52,874 nucleotides of DNA from Discostella pseudostelligera. Taxonomy: Eukaryota > Bacillariophyta > Thalassiosirophyceae > Thalassiosirales > Thalassiosiraceae. Positions within the stretch are counted from its first letter, which is position 1. The number at the start of each line of letters is the position of its first letter. The position numbers and the translations under genes were made by a program. Below, piece after piece: positions 1 through 11,927 of the stretch. The stretch is from NCBI GenBank assembly GCA_036940085.1, contig JALLBK010000321.1, forward strand, positions 1-52,874. Direction: 5' to 3'. The notes beneath the pieces are model-generated. The model was not told where the DNA came from, searched no databases, and saw only the letters and a program-made list of their open reading frames with translations.

Positions 1-1172
1 ACGTTGGATTCAGTACAAAAAAATCCACAAAAAAATGATACGCCACCACCACCATGGCCGTGGCCGCCGCCGAAGCCCCATAATAGGAGTACTCCTATAT
101 CATAATACGAAGACCGCAACCTTCCAACAGTGCTCCGGCCACGATATTCCACTTAGAGAGAGACCATCGCATCTACTTTCAATATCTATCGTTATATAGT
201 TGTTCTAAAGGCTGGTTCCCCGTCGGCGGCAGTCATCCTACTCCTACTCCTACGCTTCAATTTAGCTCTAGTGATGTGCACATTGAAGACAATACAAATA
301 TTATTTGACCGTGACGTTATTTTTTCTATGGCTGGTTCTTCTTCTTCGTCGGCGGTCCTCCTATCTACGTTGCAAGGTAATTTTAATTGAATGCCGGGTG
401 ATTTTGTGAATATAGCATGATGTGTGCTGCTTCCCATCAGAAACATTCGGGTTCCACAACCGTGGGTACCAACATAAACATAACAACTCCCCCTCGACGT
501 AGTAATGCAGGATCTCCAGTTGAGATATCCGAAAATGGGGGATAGGTTGTTTCGAAAGTAGAAGGGTTAATGGAAAGAAGAAGGGCAAAGTATGGATTGT
601 GTTATCACGACAATCAACCGGGGTACCATATATTATGCAGTATCAGTTTGACAATTGTGAGTAATTATTTGATGCCAATATATTTTGGCGGGGGGCGATG
701 ATGAGAGAGAGAGAGAATTCCTGCCTCCTGCCGGGCTAAATATCTTCTAGAGTAGCTGATGCAGACGAAATCTTAGCAGCTCTGCACCGGCGCCTCTTCC
801 TTCATCCTTCCTATTGCCTATTGCTGGTTAAAAATTGCTCCATGATCACAGCGACGACAGCTAGGTCAGGAATTAGTACCACAGCAGCAGCTGCTGCGGC
901 ATATACCGCTGACAAGATGAAAGAACTCAAAGCAGCTGATATTCGATATTATTTCATATCCACACGAGGTCAGGAGCTGCACAACAAGAACTCAACTCAT
1001 CTCCTCATGATATTCCATCCAGACCACACGCGACGATCATCGGCTTATACATGGTAGCAGCAACCAACAACATCATCCTCGACGGGATGGCGCCAAAATT
1101 AGACGATAAGATTCCTGGCTAGTTTCCACTGAACGGGGGTGTCTGGTCACTGTGGGAGTTTGTTCCCCAGCA
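1..1172. other. intergenic sequence, no supported gene
   Basis: No open frame here looks coding; the short ATG at 54 stops after nine codons. The stretch holds a 16-nt perfect palindrome at 83-98, a short GA run near 704-715, and a GC-rich TTTTGGCGGGG element near 683-693 that resembles the GGCGGGA elements upstream of other genes in this window. Confidence 0.6.
83..98. repeat. 16-nt perfect palindrome
   Basis: ATAGGAGTACTCCTAT is its own reverse complement. It lies in sequence with no gene call. It could be a binding site for a dimeric protein, or chance. Confidence 0.6.
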
Positions 1173-1937
1173 ATGGAAGAACCAACATCATCACCCGTCG
1201 TCACCACCCAACACGACGATCATGTCCTCGAGACCAGCGTAGACGAGGAGGACAACACCAACTAGTTCCATACATTGAGAGCAGCCGGGTTGCAATAACA
1301 TAAAGAGATTTCCAATTTTGCAGATGACAAGAACGCCAGCAGTAGCACCAGCAACAACGACGATAACACACAGCAATCATCAAAATCATGGCAGCAAGCA
1401 GGCAGTTGAGTCGAGGACGAGTGTCATGGAGGTGGAATGATGATTAGTCTGACTGGAAGAACGATAAAAATTGTGCACAGCACTGCTCACGATGATTGCT
1501 GCCATCCTCGTCGTTCGTCAAATCTTCTTCTTATCCTCCTACAGACAACTCCTCAACACTCAAAACGACGAAATATATCATCCTGTCGTCATCCTCCTCC
1601 TACTACTAGGTGCGACCATCCTACTTGTTTGCAGCTGGCGGGGTGGGGAGCGGATCATTCGCGTTCACCTGCACAGGTACTCGAATGTTTGTAGGTGCAG
1701 CTGTAGGTTGAGGAAAAGCTCACTAGAAGGATTAATTTGGTGGTGTTTGCACGTGAGGAGGTATGAAACGAAGTGGTTTTGGTAGGTATTCTTTTAGAGA
1801 ACTGCAGTGGAATTGTGTCACTTCTTGTTGGTGTTGGTATTTTCGGAGGGTTGTGCTCGTGGACGAGGACAACAACAAAAGATGCGAAGACTCAAAGGTA
1901 TTCAGCAACCAGTGGCGAAGATAGTGACAAGATGTGA
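1173..1937 (+). CDS. tentative four-exon small membrane protein, unknown function
   Basis: I do not recognise this protein and the model is tentative. Exons 1173-1238, 1324-1420, 1481-1676 and 1808-1937 join in phase through GT-AG introns of 85, 60 and 131 nt and give 162 codons plus stop. The product would have a polar Thr/Ser-rich N-terminal half. Three hydrophobic stretches follow, around LLTMIAAILVV, VVILLLLLGATILLVC and GIVSLLVGVGIFGGLC, so it would be a three-pass membrane protein. The tail is hydrophilic. The second intron is shorter than others in the window. An alternative donor at 1405 would need a different frame for exon 2, so that exon's frame is the weakest point. A pseudogene or no gene at all remains possible. 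Confidence 0.32.
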
Positions 1938-2284
1938 CATCCTCGGTACTAACAGAGGTGTAATGGTGTACTGGGCAACTAAACTCGCTCGTAGAGGGCA
2001 GGATGCAGCACCAGTGAGAATAATACTCCTACCACCCCCACAAGGATGATGGCATGACGACAACGACGACGATGATGAAGAAAGCACGGTTGTACAGCTT
2101 CAGCGAAATGTTACATGATTTCGCCCATTCTTATACTTACCATTCGCAAAAGACCACAGACCACATCGACCATCGACTGCGATCATGCCAAAGAAGGTTT
2201 GGTTCACTTCTTTAACAGGCAACTGTCACACCGCATGCTACTCTTTGCATTGTACTAACAAAAGAATGATCTTAATTCAACGCA

Positions 2285-2360
2285 TACTACTGCTCCTACT
2301 AATACGACATACTACTTGCAATTCCAATCTGACCGAGGAGTATTAGTAGCAGCAGTAGTA
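2285..2360. repeat. long inverted repeat, possible 3'-UTR hairpin
   Basis: Arms 2285-2305 and 2340-2360 are reverse complements at 20 of 21 positions, with a 34-nt loop. The structure lies about 160 nt beyond the stop codon of the minus-strand secreted-protein gene that ends at 2522, so it could be in that gene's 3' UTR and affect termination or stability. It could also be a small foldback element. Confidence 0.6.
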
Positions 2361-2521
2361 CTAGTGCCAAATAACACTTAATATAAACCACTTGAGGAAG
2401 CGCGGTCTTAGAGAGATGAGGTGTCAATAACCAAAGTCTTTTTCTCTCTCCTCTCAATTCAACACAAACACCCATCTGTACAAAAACCATCAAGACACTT
2501 ACTAACCACAGGTCTTATTTT

Positions 2522-4066
2522 TCAACAGCCAGTCTTAAAATTGATTGCACGTTTTGCTGTCATTCGACGAACTGGTCCTGGACTATCATGGGTGGTCAAA
2601 AACTCATCAGAGTAATAGGACATGAGGTAGTCATAGAGGTGCATCAGGTCGATTCCAGATACTCGTTTTAGCGCAGCAACCTCGTCCAAACGATTGCTGA
2701 AAAAAGAGTTCCAAAATGACTGCGGAGTGTCTTCTACCTTGTCAAGGAGGAAAGCAGGAGTGGTAAATTTCGCCAAAAGGTGATCGATGCATGGCTTGCA
2801 TTCACCCACATTGGTGATGGCTCCTGATTCGCTGTCTGCACCAACACTTGTCACTGGGGCAGCTACCCTGCTTTCACCGGTTTGAGACACAATATAGTCG
2901 AAAAGGTATTTGATATCAAATACAGATCCCTTCTCTCCCACCTCACCATCAGTGCGGCCCGGAACCAGAGCTGAAAGGTCATGGATGCATTGTTCGCAAG
3001 TTTGGAAAGTATGGCATGTCACCTGCTGATGACTGAATTCAGACGTATTATCAACAATTTCAGATGATGATTCAGTTTTTGGAGGTTTAGGGGGGATCGT
3101 CTTGTTGCATTGATCAATCCTCCAAACAGCAGCCGCAGATGAGTTTGTCCAGAATTCGTTGCACCCACCCTTTGCCTTGCAACATGCATCGAGACTCTTG
3201 TATTTCTCGCCAAGCTCCTCGGTTTCATTTTCTATGCATCGATTGTACGAAATCATTGCAAACTCATCTTGAAGGAAATGATGGCATCCTCCTAACAAAG
3301 CTGGATACTCACTTGTTAAGCCGTCATTTCTGAAACCAAAGTACTTATTGTCTGTTGTCAAATAGTATGCTGTCTTATCCTGTCCACATGTTCGGGTGCA
3401 ATTATTAATATTCAATTTACATTCCTCTCTCATCTTGTTCACTTCTCCTGCTTCATTGGTGGTGATGTTGATCGCAGGCGTACTGCGATGCGAAGACGGA
3501 ATGCAATCATCAACAATTTTGATATCACCATACAAGGGATCATACTTTGCATTGTAACACTCTTCGGCAGTCTTGAATATGTCCGGATTTTCCATGGGTT
3601 CACCATTCCCCGCATAGTCTCTGACGCAACGATCGTAAAGGTTGATATATCCTGGAAAGCCGATCTCGAAAATGTCATCCTCATCATCACCCATCAGAGA
3701 GTTCTGAAAACGCTGACAGACAAGTTGACTATATTTGGGACTAAAGAAGTAGATAAATGGCTGGTTCTCGCAGACTCCACCATAGTCAAGGTTCACTTCG
3801 CAGGCACACAACGTCTTGCCTTGTTTGCTTTGTTTGCTTTGTTTTCCTGCACCGCTCCCGCCTTGCAGATGTAAGGACGATGGTGAGGTGTGCCCTACAT
3901 CTTTGAGGAGTCTGACGAGGACATCATCCTTGCGCTCGGGCGTGTTGAATTTCTGACCTTCTTCTTCTTGACTTGTTACACCTTGGGCTCTGACGGAGCT
4001 GAAGAGGGTGAAAATAATACCTGCTAGAGGAATTACTGATGATGATGATGTGACGAAGAACTTCAT
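2522..4066 (-). CDS. secreted cysteine-rich diatom protein
   Basis: Single exon, 514 aa. The chosen start gives a clear signal peptide (MKFFVTSSSSVIPLAGIIF... ending near SVRAQG), so the protein enters the secretory pathway. The mature part is rich in Cys and has several N-glycosylation sequons (NITT, NCTR, NETE, NSSA, NKTI). Two Cys modules look related: DRCVRDYAG...TAEECYNAKY and NRCIENETE...SLDACCKAKGGC. Each begins with an Arg-Cys and ends in a Glu/Ala-Cys cluster. This spacing resembles the Cys modules often seen in diatom extracellular proteins, but I recognise no named family. A CxxC pair (CEQC) and a later CKPC follow before an acidic, Tyr-rich C-terminal part. It shares an upstream region with the divergent ARF-GEF gene. 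Function is unknown; cell-wall or extracellular roles are guesses. Confidence 0.8.
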   Translation of the reverse strand: MKFFVTSSSSVIPLAGIIFTLFSSVRAQGVTSQEEEGQKFNTPERKDDVLVRLLKDVGHTSPSSLHLQGGSGAGKQSKQSKQGKTLCACEVNLDYGGVCENQPFIYFFSPKYSQLVCQRFQNSLMGDDEDDIFEIGFPGYINLYDRCVRDYAGNGEPMENPDIFKTAEECYNAKYDPLYGDIKIVDDCIPSSHRSTPAINITTNEAGEVNKMREECKLNINNCTRTCGQDKTAYYLTTDNKYFGFRNDGLTSEYPALLGGCHHFLQDEFAMISYNRCIENETEELGEKYKSLDACCKAKGGCNEFWTNSSAAAVWRIDQCNKTIPPKPPKTESSSEIVDNTSEFSHQQVTCHTFQTCEQCIHDLSALVPGRTDGEVGEKGSVFDIKYLFDYIVSQTGESRVAAPVTSVGADSESGAITNVGECKPCIDHLLAKFTTPAFLLDKVEDTPQSFWNSFFSNRLDEVAALKRVSGIDLMHLYDYLMSYYSDEFLTTHDSPGPVRRMTAKRAINFKTGC

Positions 4067-5024
4067 GATGACAACTGAGGACTACTTCCTTGTAGTTTGG
4101 TAAAGAATCAATAACCAGTCGCAATTCGCTCTTGCTTCAGGTTGGAAGTCACCAGCAGCAGGTTGGGGCAGCATTATAATGTGTATAGTTGGAGGGAACA
4201 AAAGTACGATAGTAAGAAGCAAAGGCAACAAGTCAGTTGACGATGAATGGCCAAGAGGAGATTGTGAGCAAATCACCATGCTAGCTCTGCTAGCCTGTTT
4301 CAGTGTGAACGCACTGTACATTGTACATGATAACTCACCTAATGCTGGGCTGACGGACGTGGAATGATGTCCTTCACAACAACCTGAGGCCGATTCTATC
4401 TCGACAAGGAAATAATGTGAAATAATGAATTGCTGGTTCTCTGTTCTTGTCAAGAGCAAGAGGGGGCGGGGGGGGGATGACCGAACAAGGTGGAAGGAGA
4501 AGATGGATGATTCGAGAGTTGGACAGGAGGCGGATGGACTGATGAGCGATGAAGAGTGAAGAGATCTTCTTGTCCGAGAAATGAGAAACGTGACGTTATG
4601 ATGTCCTACATGCGATGTCCTATGTATCTTCAGTACTTCTCTCCTTCGATCGGAGAGACAAAATCCCCTTTAGTCCAAACTATGTCTACTTTAGTCCAAA
4701 TATCAAGGTGGTATCAAATCCTATGTCAATAAAACAGATCAAGACCAAGAAGGCGCGCGTTGTGGTTTCCCGCCATTATTGGGGGGCATTCCACAAGTTT
4801 CCCGCCATTTTCCGCTGCTTGGGGCCTTCGGATTTGGAGGGTTGGGAACGGAGTGACGGAGTGGACTATGGGAGTGGCCATGGCACAACAACAGGCATGA
4901 TGTATGTGGATGTATGTGGCATGGCTACCATTCGACATCCTTTGGTTACGATCCCTCCTAGGTCGGCACTAGGCATATCATTGAATCGCCACCAGCCTAA
5001 TTCAATAACACGCCTGAGATATTT
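4067..5024. promoter_or_regulatory. divergent intergenic region with E2F-like sites and a 12-nt direct repeat
   Basis: This gap separates two divergently transcribed genes. CTTTAGTCCAAA occurs twice, at 4668-4679 and 4689-4700, exactly 21 nt apart, or about two helical turns. Two TTTCCCGCCATT elements at 4766-4777 and 4798-4809 lie about 260 and 227 nt upstream of the ARF-GEF start and match an E2F-type core. No coding ORF is convincing here. Confidence 0.5.
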
Positions 5025-8000
5025 ATGATGGATCCCCCAACGACTCCTTTGTCGCACTCACAGCGGCGGCAGCAGTCGACGGCGACGGCGTCGAGGAGCT
5101 GCGGCGGCGCGTCGTCAGCAGTGATGAACGACAGTACTAGTAGCAGTCCATATCCTAATCATAGCAGGAGCAGCAACAAATCATCTCCTCAGCACTTATT
5201 ATTGCCACCAGCTGTTTCGAAATTACAAACTTCTCGACCACCCATCGTTCAGCAGCAACAGCAGCAACATCAATCACGAAATGCCGCCAAAATTATCAAG
5301 GGAGAAATTCACAATGTATTGACAGTCATGAGATCAGATCCTCGATATTATTATTCCACTAGTACTGGAGATGGTGCATCGTCATCATCATCACGGAGCA
5401 ACAGTCGTAGTCGATTCGAGTATGAGGAACGACAACAACAATTTCAATGGTCTGGAGGAGGGGCATGGGGTAGCACTAGGAGTAGTGGGAGATTTTGGCA
5501 TGGTTCGTCCAGCAATGGAAACAGCAATACTATCAGTAGCAATACTAGCAGCGGGCGCAATCAACATTGCAATGACTGGAAAATTTATAGCAATGATGTC
5601 AGCTCAATAGCAGCAGGGACCATTTCTTCACATCCCATACTACAAGGATTACGGGAACTGCACGACAATTTGAGTGTTATGGAAGTGGAACGTCATTCGA
5701 TGAATTGCACTACTACTACTACTTCTTCTTCTTCTTCCTCTACCCAGTCCATGAAGAAATATCACCACCGAATTACTCCACTTACAATCAATGCAGCAAC
5801 CTTTGTCCCACCCTTCGCGGCCGCGGTATGTTCACGAGATGTCGATGCCAAAACTACTGCCTCGGCATTATCGGCATTGCACAAATTTATTGTCTATGGC
5901 TTTGTCGGGGGACATTATGACGAGGAAGAATATACCAATAATAATGATTATTTGCACAATTCCACAACATTGGCAACAACAACATCGTCAGATATGGTGC
6001 GGGAGAGCATTTCGATTGTGGCACGGTGCATTCGACAATGTTCCTTCGAGGATAGTAAAAGCACAGCAACAACAACATCATCATCCTCTACAATGCCAAA
6101 GAAAGGCAGAAGTAGTGGCGGTGGTGGCGGCGGAATATTCTCGTTTTGGTCAAACTCGGATGGGAAGGCACAACAGGGGGATAACAATATAATTGCAGGC
6201 CAACGGGGTGGTAGCAAATCAGATCACGAATTGCCATCGTTCTTGACACAGCCTCGGCGGAATTTCAAATCACAAGAAAAGGGAACCGTCAAGAGTGGCG
6301 GAGGCGGCGGTGGCAATGCAACTTCAAGCTATGCAAAATCCTTCACTTCGCTGTCTCCCCCTGATGAAGATGTAGTGTTAAAGCTCCTTTCCCTATCCGT
6401 GCAGGTATTGCGCTGCCCCGCGGGTCGAAATTTACTTCCCCCCGAGGACATTATTGGGATATTTGACACTTGTCTTTATGTGGCGATTGCTGCGCAAGAA
6501 GCCAAACGGTCATTATTGCGAAGTGCTGCCGCAGATGCACTGAGTCATTGCGTAATTGTGGTGTTTGGAATGCGAGGAAGGCAGCAACCGCAATGGAAGA
6601 GGGAAAGAAATACGTGTCAAAACTCGGAGAGTGATGGCATGGTGGTCGATTTGACTGGAGATGGAACTGACAGTGATGATGACTGGGGAGAGAGGGACCC
6701 TGCCGAGGATATTTCAAGCGATGATGTCTTACTTGTTGAGAAGAGTCTTGATGAGTCCGAAGCCGTTCAAGGCCAGGAAATGGTCGGTGATGAAAGCGAA
6801 GGAAAGGACAATATCCCCAGCCCATCACGAGGAGACAAAGCAGAAGAAGAAGAGCCTGCATTAGTTGCAATCATGCACCGACTTGCTACACTCGCCGACC
6901 CATTGCTGCATGAAGATGATACTTGCATATTGGCACTCTCCCTTATTAACATTGCTCTTGAAACAATGTCCGATGTGGATGCCCTATCTGTACGCTACCC
7001 CCGGTTACTGAACATACTGCAAAATGACTTATGTCGCAATCTCTTGAGGCTGAGTACATCGACCGATCTTACCATATTAGGACTAGCACTACGGGTGATT
7101 TTCAATCTGTTCAATGGGATTAAAGATCATTTGAAGGTGCAGTTGGAAGTGTTCTTGACGAGCGTTCATCTACGAATACTATCGTTTTCGATCGTTCCTA
7201 ACTCGAATGAGAGAATCTGGTCCGCTCCTCCCGAAAGACGTGAATTGGCATTGGAATCATTATTGGAGTTTTGCCGAGAACCAATGCTTATGGCCGATTT
7301 GTACATGAATTATGACTGCGATATCAATTGTACCAACCTGTTCGAAACAATATGCTCCACCCTCGCCAAGGTTGCCAACCCAGACAATATCAGCGTGGAC
7401 CAGCACAACAACACTAGCAACAGCGAACATAAATCAGACGCCCCCACACATAGTGGAGATGATGTGTCCGACCTGGAAAAAAAGCCGCGGCTGAACATAC
7501 TCAACCGTCTAGCGTTAGAGGGGGTTCTTGCCGTCATTGATGGAATAGCGAGGAGGTGTCGCGCATCCTCGAAATACGAGGGTGCGGTACCCGGAAATAA
7601 TGATCACTTGCCGTCAATAAATCGTCCGACATCATCGCCTCCAGATTCTGGCAATTCTGCCGTGCTTGACAATTCCCTCGTCATTCACGACGGATCCCTC
7701 CCAGACGGCGCAAACCGAGTCAACGAGTCTGACTATGATTTTTGCAGTGTCTCTACATCATCATACGCCAGCGTATTACATGACAAAGTGCCCCTTGAGC
7801 GAAGTGACTCCGCAATTAGTGATGATGCAGATTGGTCGTCGAAAGCTCGGCACCATACGTCACTTGCACTGCATGAGAGGAAACTTCGCAAAAGGCGCAT
7901 GGCAAAAGTGGCAGCCAAATTCAACGAACGATCCAAGGACAAGGAATGGATAGAAGTTGCAGAACGTGTTGGGATTCTTCCAACTCCGGCCACACCTAGC

Positions 8001-11000
8001 TCAATAGCCTCATTTTTGTATTCAACGCCGAAGCTTGACAAAGCCAGAATTGGATTGTATTTGAGTAAGGGCCCCAAGGAGCAGTATCCTTTTCATGGTG
8101 AAGTACTTGGGTGCTTTGCAGCTCTCTTCGACTTCTCTGGAATGTCCTTTTCAGATGCACTACGAACATTCCTTGGTCGATTTCGTTTGCCTGGCGAGGC
8201 GCAGTGCATCGATAGATTGATGGAGGCATTCGCCGTGCGGCTCTACGAGGTTCAAATTTCATCAGAATCTACCCCCGATTTCGATCAATCAGTGGAAAAG
8301 GCAATGCTAGATCCTCCTCATGGCATGGACACAGATGGCGAGGATTGCATTGGGATGCTTGATCCGCCGGCAGCATCGGAGGAAGCGAAGAAATTATTGT
8401 TTCCATTCAAGAGCAGCGATGCCGCCTTTATCATGAGCTTTTCCACTATCATGCTCAATACCGATTTGCGTAAGTTTCGTTCATTACATTAGACGTTGAT
8501 GATTGAGAGTGAAGATGCTAATTGTTTTGTGTTGCTTGCGTCGTCGTGCAGATAATCCTAACATGAAGGAGGAAAAAAGAATGACTCTTGACCAGTTCAT
8601 TAGAAACAACAGAGGAATTAATGGTGGGGCAGATTTACCAATTGAATTCCTGACAAATCTCTACTACGAAATCAAGGTGAGTTCGTTAGGAGTTATCGTT
8701 GATATCCACTTATAGCGGTGTTATTTGATTTCATTTTTCCTTTATGCTTAGAACAATGAGATTCAGGTAGAGCGAGACTTCCTGCAGGATGGCGTCGGTG
8801 GTGCGGATGCATTTGATGGGCTCTTGGCAAAGGCTAATGATGTTGCGGCCCCCTTTTTCACCTCGAACAATTCAGATCACCACAAGTTCATTCAGGCCGG
8901 AGTGCACGAGCGTGACATGTACATTAGCATCTCTACTACAGCCTTGAGTGCAATATCAACGGTGTTTGTTGAATCATGGGATGATGTTCTAGTCAAAAAG
9001 GCACTTGACGGGTTAAGGAATTCGGCAAATATATGCTCCTATTTCGGATTGAAAGAACAGTTCAATCAGATATTAGGCAAATTACTCGAGTTTGGCCTCG
9101 ATTACACCGAAAGCGTCGTTAATCTGAAGTGTATGCCACCTGTTGTTCGAGATTTGGGTGCAATCGCGGAGATCAAGGCGCACGGCATTGATAAAAACAA
9201 CGTGACGGATGTCTCCGACCTTGAAGCTGAATTGACATCGCGCAATATTCCTCGTCTCCCTAAATATTTTCTATGCACGATGAGCAGTGAATGGAATCAT
9301 GATGCTCATGTTGACGTGGGCGATCTGGCTGGTAGTGCAGCTCATAGAGGGTTGCTCAGCTTGCGGTGTGCCCTCAGTCTGAGCAAGCACAATCTACAAA
9401 TTATTGGTGAAGCATGGCCAGCGCTATTGGAGGTCATGTTTGCATTGCGAGATCTCGCCGCACTACCGCCTGGGCTTTCAGAGTTAGATGACTTTGCCGA
9501 CAGCCGTGGTAATCCGTTGCCTATGTCACCATTTGCGAATAGATGTCATCACCAAGTCAACGAGTATAAACAATCATCGGCGCCAGCAGGCAACTCACCA
9601 GACAAGATTGGATTCCTTGCATCCATTTTTGGCCGTCAGCCATCGAACAATCGTGACGGGGAAAGTTACGCAGATGAAAAAGCATTTCCTCTATCGGCAG
9701 TATTGCAGAAAGTTGCCCAATTCGCTCAACTGGAAAAGATCATTATGAAGACTAATGATACCGCAATGTCCAAAAGGATACTCACTGCAATGATGGGTTC
9801 GATGTTTCCAGATGGAGACGAAGATTGCGACGAGATAACATCGGATCCATTGTTTGAACACAACAGTGTTTTTGTACTTGAACTCGCAGCAAGGTTACTT
9901 ATTTCGAATCGGGTCCATGCGGCAGAGCTTTATCCGGTGTTCTATGCCAAGTTTGTGAAATTGCTTGCTCCTCAGTCTGCGGACCCAAACAATCCTTCGG
10001 TGAATGTCATCATAGGTCTAAAGTTTCCGTACATCCTAGAAAGGATCGTGGTAACTATTCTTCGTGCATGCATTCACTTATTCGACGCGCCTGTGATCGG
10101 TCTTCGGGATCAACTACTTCGATCATTGAATCTCATAGCTCAACTTCCTTCATCGTATACTAGTGCAATAAGTGATCGGATTGGGTGCGGTGCGGCTATT
10201 ATTCTGCGCGCTTGCTTTTACCTATTTGATGAGAAAACAGATGATTGGTCGACGATCAAGAGTTTGCTAGATCTTGCCGCTCAGGAACCAGCAGGACGTG
10301 GTTTTGTATTTGGTGGAATAGCCTCTGTGATAGATTCTATTGATTATGCAATACCTTCCAACGACACTAGAGGAGCAGGGCTCAGCGACGATGAGAATAA
10401 CAGTCAGGTTCAGTTATCCCAGTCCGGCGTGGAAGTAATGGCATCATTGCTGCTCAAGTTTATGAATGGCTCCTACGAAGATGATTTATCGTTCAAGGTC
10501 CCGTCAATGTTTTACATCAAAAAAGTGTATTCATTCTCACAGCACTTTGATAGAGCAAAGACGGATATTGGGTCTGTGAATAACGATGCACTTCTTCATG
10601 CGAATGAGTTCGAAACGATGGTAACCGCAATTTACAATGACGCCTGTCTATCCACCGATGAAACAACTGCAAAGAAAGGCTTTGAATCACTTCAAGGAAT
10701 GGTGGTTTCAACTCCTTTGGAGTCGATGCCCGTGCCCAAGTGGCTTTCATTTTTGAGAATGGTAGCTTCTAGCCCGCCAGGTATCGACTGCCCGGGGGCC
10801 CGAGCTCATCACTTGTCTCTCGCTGGGAGGTTATTTCTTACACTCGTACCTGACCTGAGCAACCAGAAGGAAAATTGGACAGAGCTGGAAGAGTCGACTA
10901 TTGCGGTTGCAGCAATTATACGCAATAATTTACAATCAGGCCGTGCAAAACCGCTTTTTGAGACAACAGTACAAACTGTGACAAATGTGGTTAATGTCCT

Positions 11001-11151
11001 GTCATTGTCAGGGTTCAACGATGGCGAAGGTGGCAACTTTTGTGCTTGGGTAGGCGAGACACTCCTCTGCGAGTTGGAACGGGTAGGAGCCTGCGGGGGA
11101 GAATCATCCTTAATGGCTGCAGCTGCAGCACGTGGAACGAAAGCATCATAG
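5025..11151 (+). CDS. GBF1/GNOM-type Sec7 ARF guanine-nucleotide exchange factor
   Basis: Large ARF-GEF that activates ARF GTPases on Golgi/endosomal membranes to start vesicle-coat assembly. Exons 5025-8469, 8552-8676 and 8752-11151 encode 1989 aa; both introns (82 and 75 nt) lie within or just after the Sec7 core. The DCB region is seen as GEIHNVLTVMRSD (about residue 93) and, later, a conserved hydrophobic block (about 203-290). An HUS-like helical part follows low-complexity and acidic linkers. The Sec7 domain begins near residue 990. It holds the catalytic glutamic finger in FRLPGEA (E1058), and the exon junction restores NTDLHNPNMKEE, the usual Sec7 motif. A long helical HDS-like C-terminus follows. 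The overall order matches the GBF1/GNOM class more than BIG proteins. The Ser/Gln/Asn runs at the N-terminus are unusually long. The start is the first in-frame ATG; the second codon is also ATG. Confidence 0.93.
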
Positions 11152-11927
11152 CATTATTACACTTAGGCAACGATGCAATTGCTATGTTGACAGGGGATAT
11201 CCTCCTGGCTGAGACGAGGACCAATAATAGAATGCTCGAGAGTGAAAATGTATTCAATGGTGTTGTCATTGGCGCGGGTAATTTTCATAGGAGGTACTAA
11301 TTCCTACGAAGCGATTGTACGAAATCCCACAATGATCTCAGCGCCGCGTTGGAGTTTGGAGTTCTCGTTTAGAGTGATGGACCCGAAGGCCTCGCTTGCC
11401 TTATCAGCTCGTCCACATCTCACCCTCTCAGTCTCCAGACTTCACAAATAATACAACAACAATAATAATTCAACTGTTCAATGATACAAACACTGATTCT
11501 ATTACCGCAATGATTCGATCTCTTGGAGAATTCACCAGAAGGACCTGCACAAGGATGGCGGGAGGTTGCCCCGGATACGGTAGTGGTACAAGTGCGAGGG
11601 GAAATACCAGTGCAACTCGAAGCGTAGTAACAAAGACAAAGGCAGCAGCACAAACTACATTCAACAGAAGCGATGAAAGATTTCGGGATGAATACTACAA
11701 ATTCTTTGAGATCGCTTTTGAATAAATAGAAAGATATGCCCCGACCTTCGTCTGAATTGTGGATGTTCAGACACAGCGTCAGGAAAGCACTTATGGGCAT
11801 GGACTGGAATGGAATTGGTGTGCGCAAATTATTTCGATAGGATTTGATGCCGAGTTTGAACACGCAATACGCCACGAAGTGGAAACAATAGCGAAGACGA
11901 CTACTAATTAAGCAAAAGTTATCCGAC
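11152..11927. other. convergent 3' intergenic region
   Basis: The ARF-GEF and ABC-F genes end towards each other here, so both 3' UTRs should fall in this stretch. Open frames on both strands overlap each other, have no domain or signal-peptide features, and are probably chance. Confidence 0.6.

Noticed and set aside
4082..4459. 125-codon minus-strand frame upstream of the secreted protein
   Set aside because: No start context or domain; overlaps the start of the better-supported gene.
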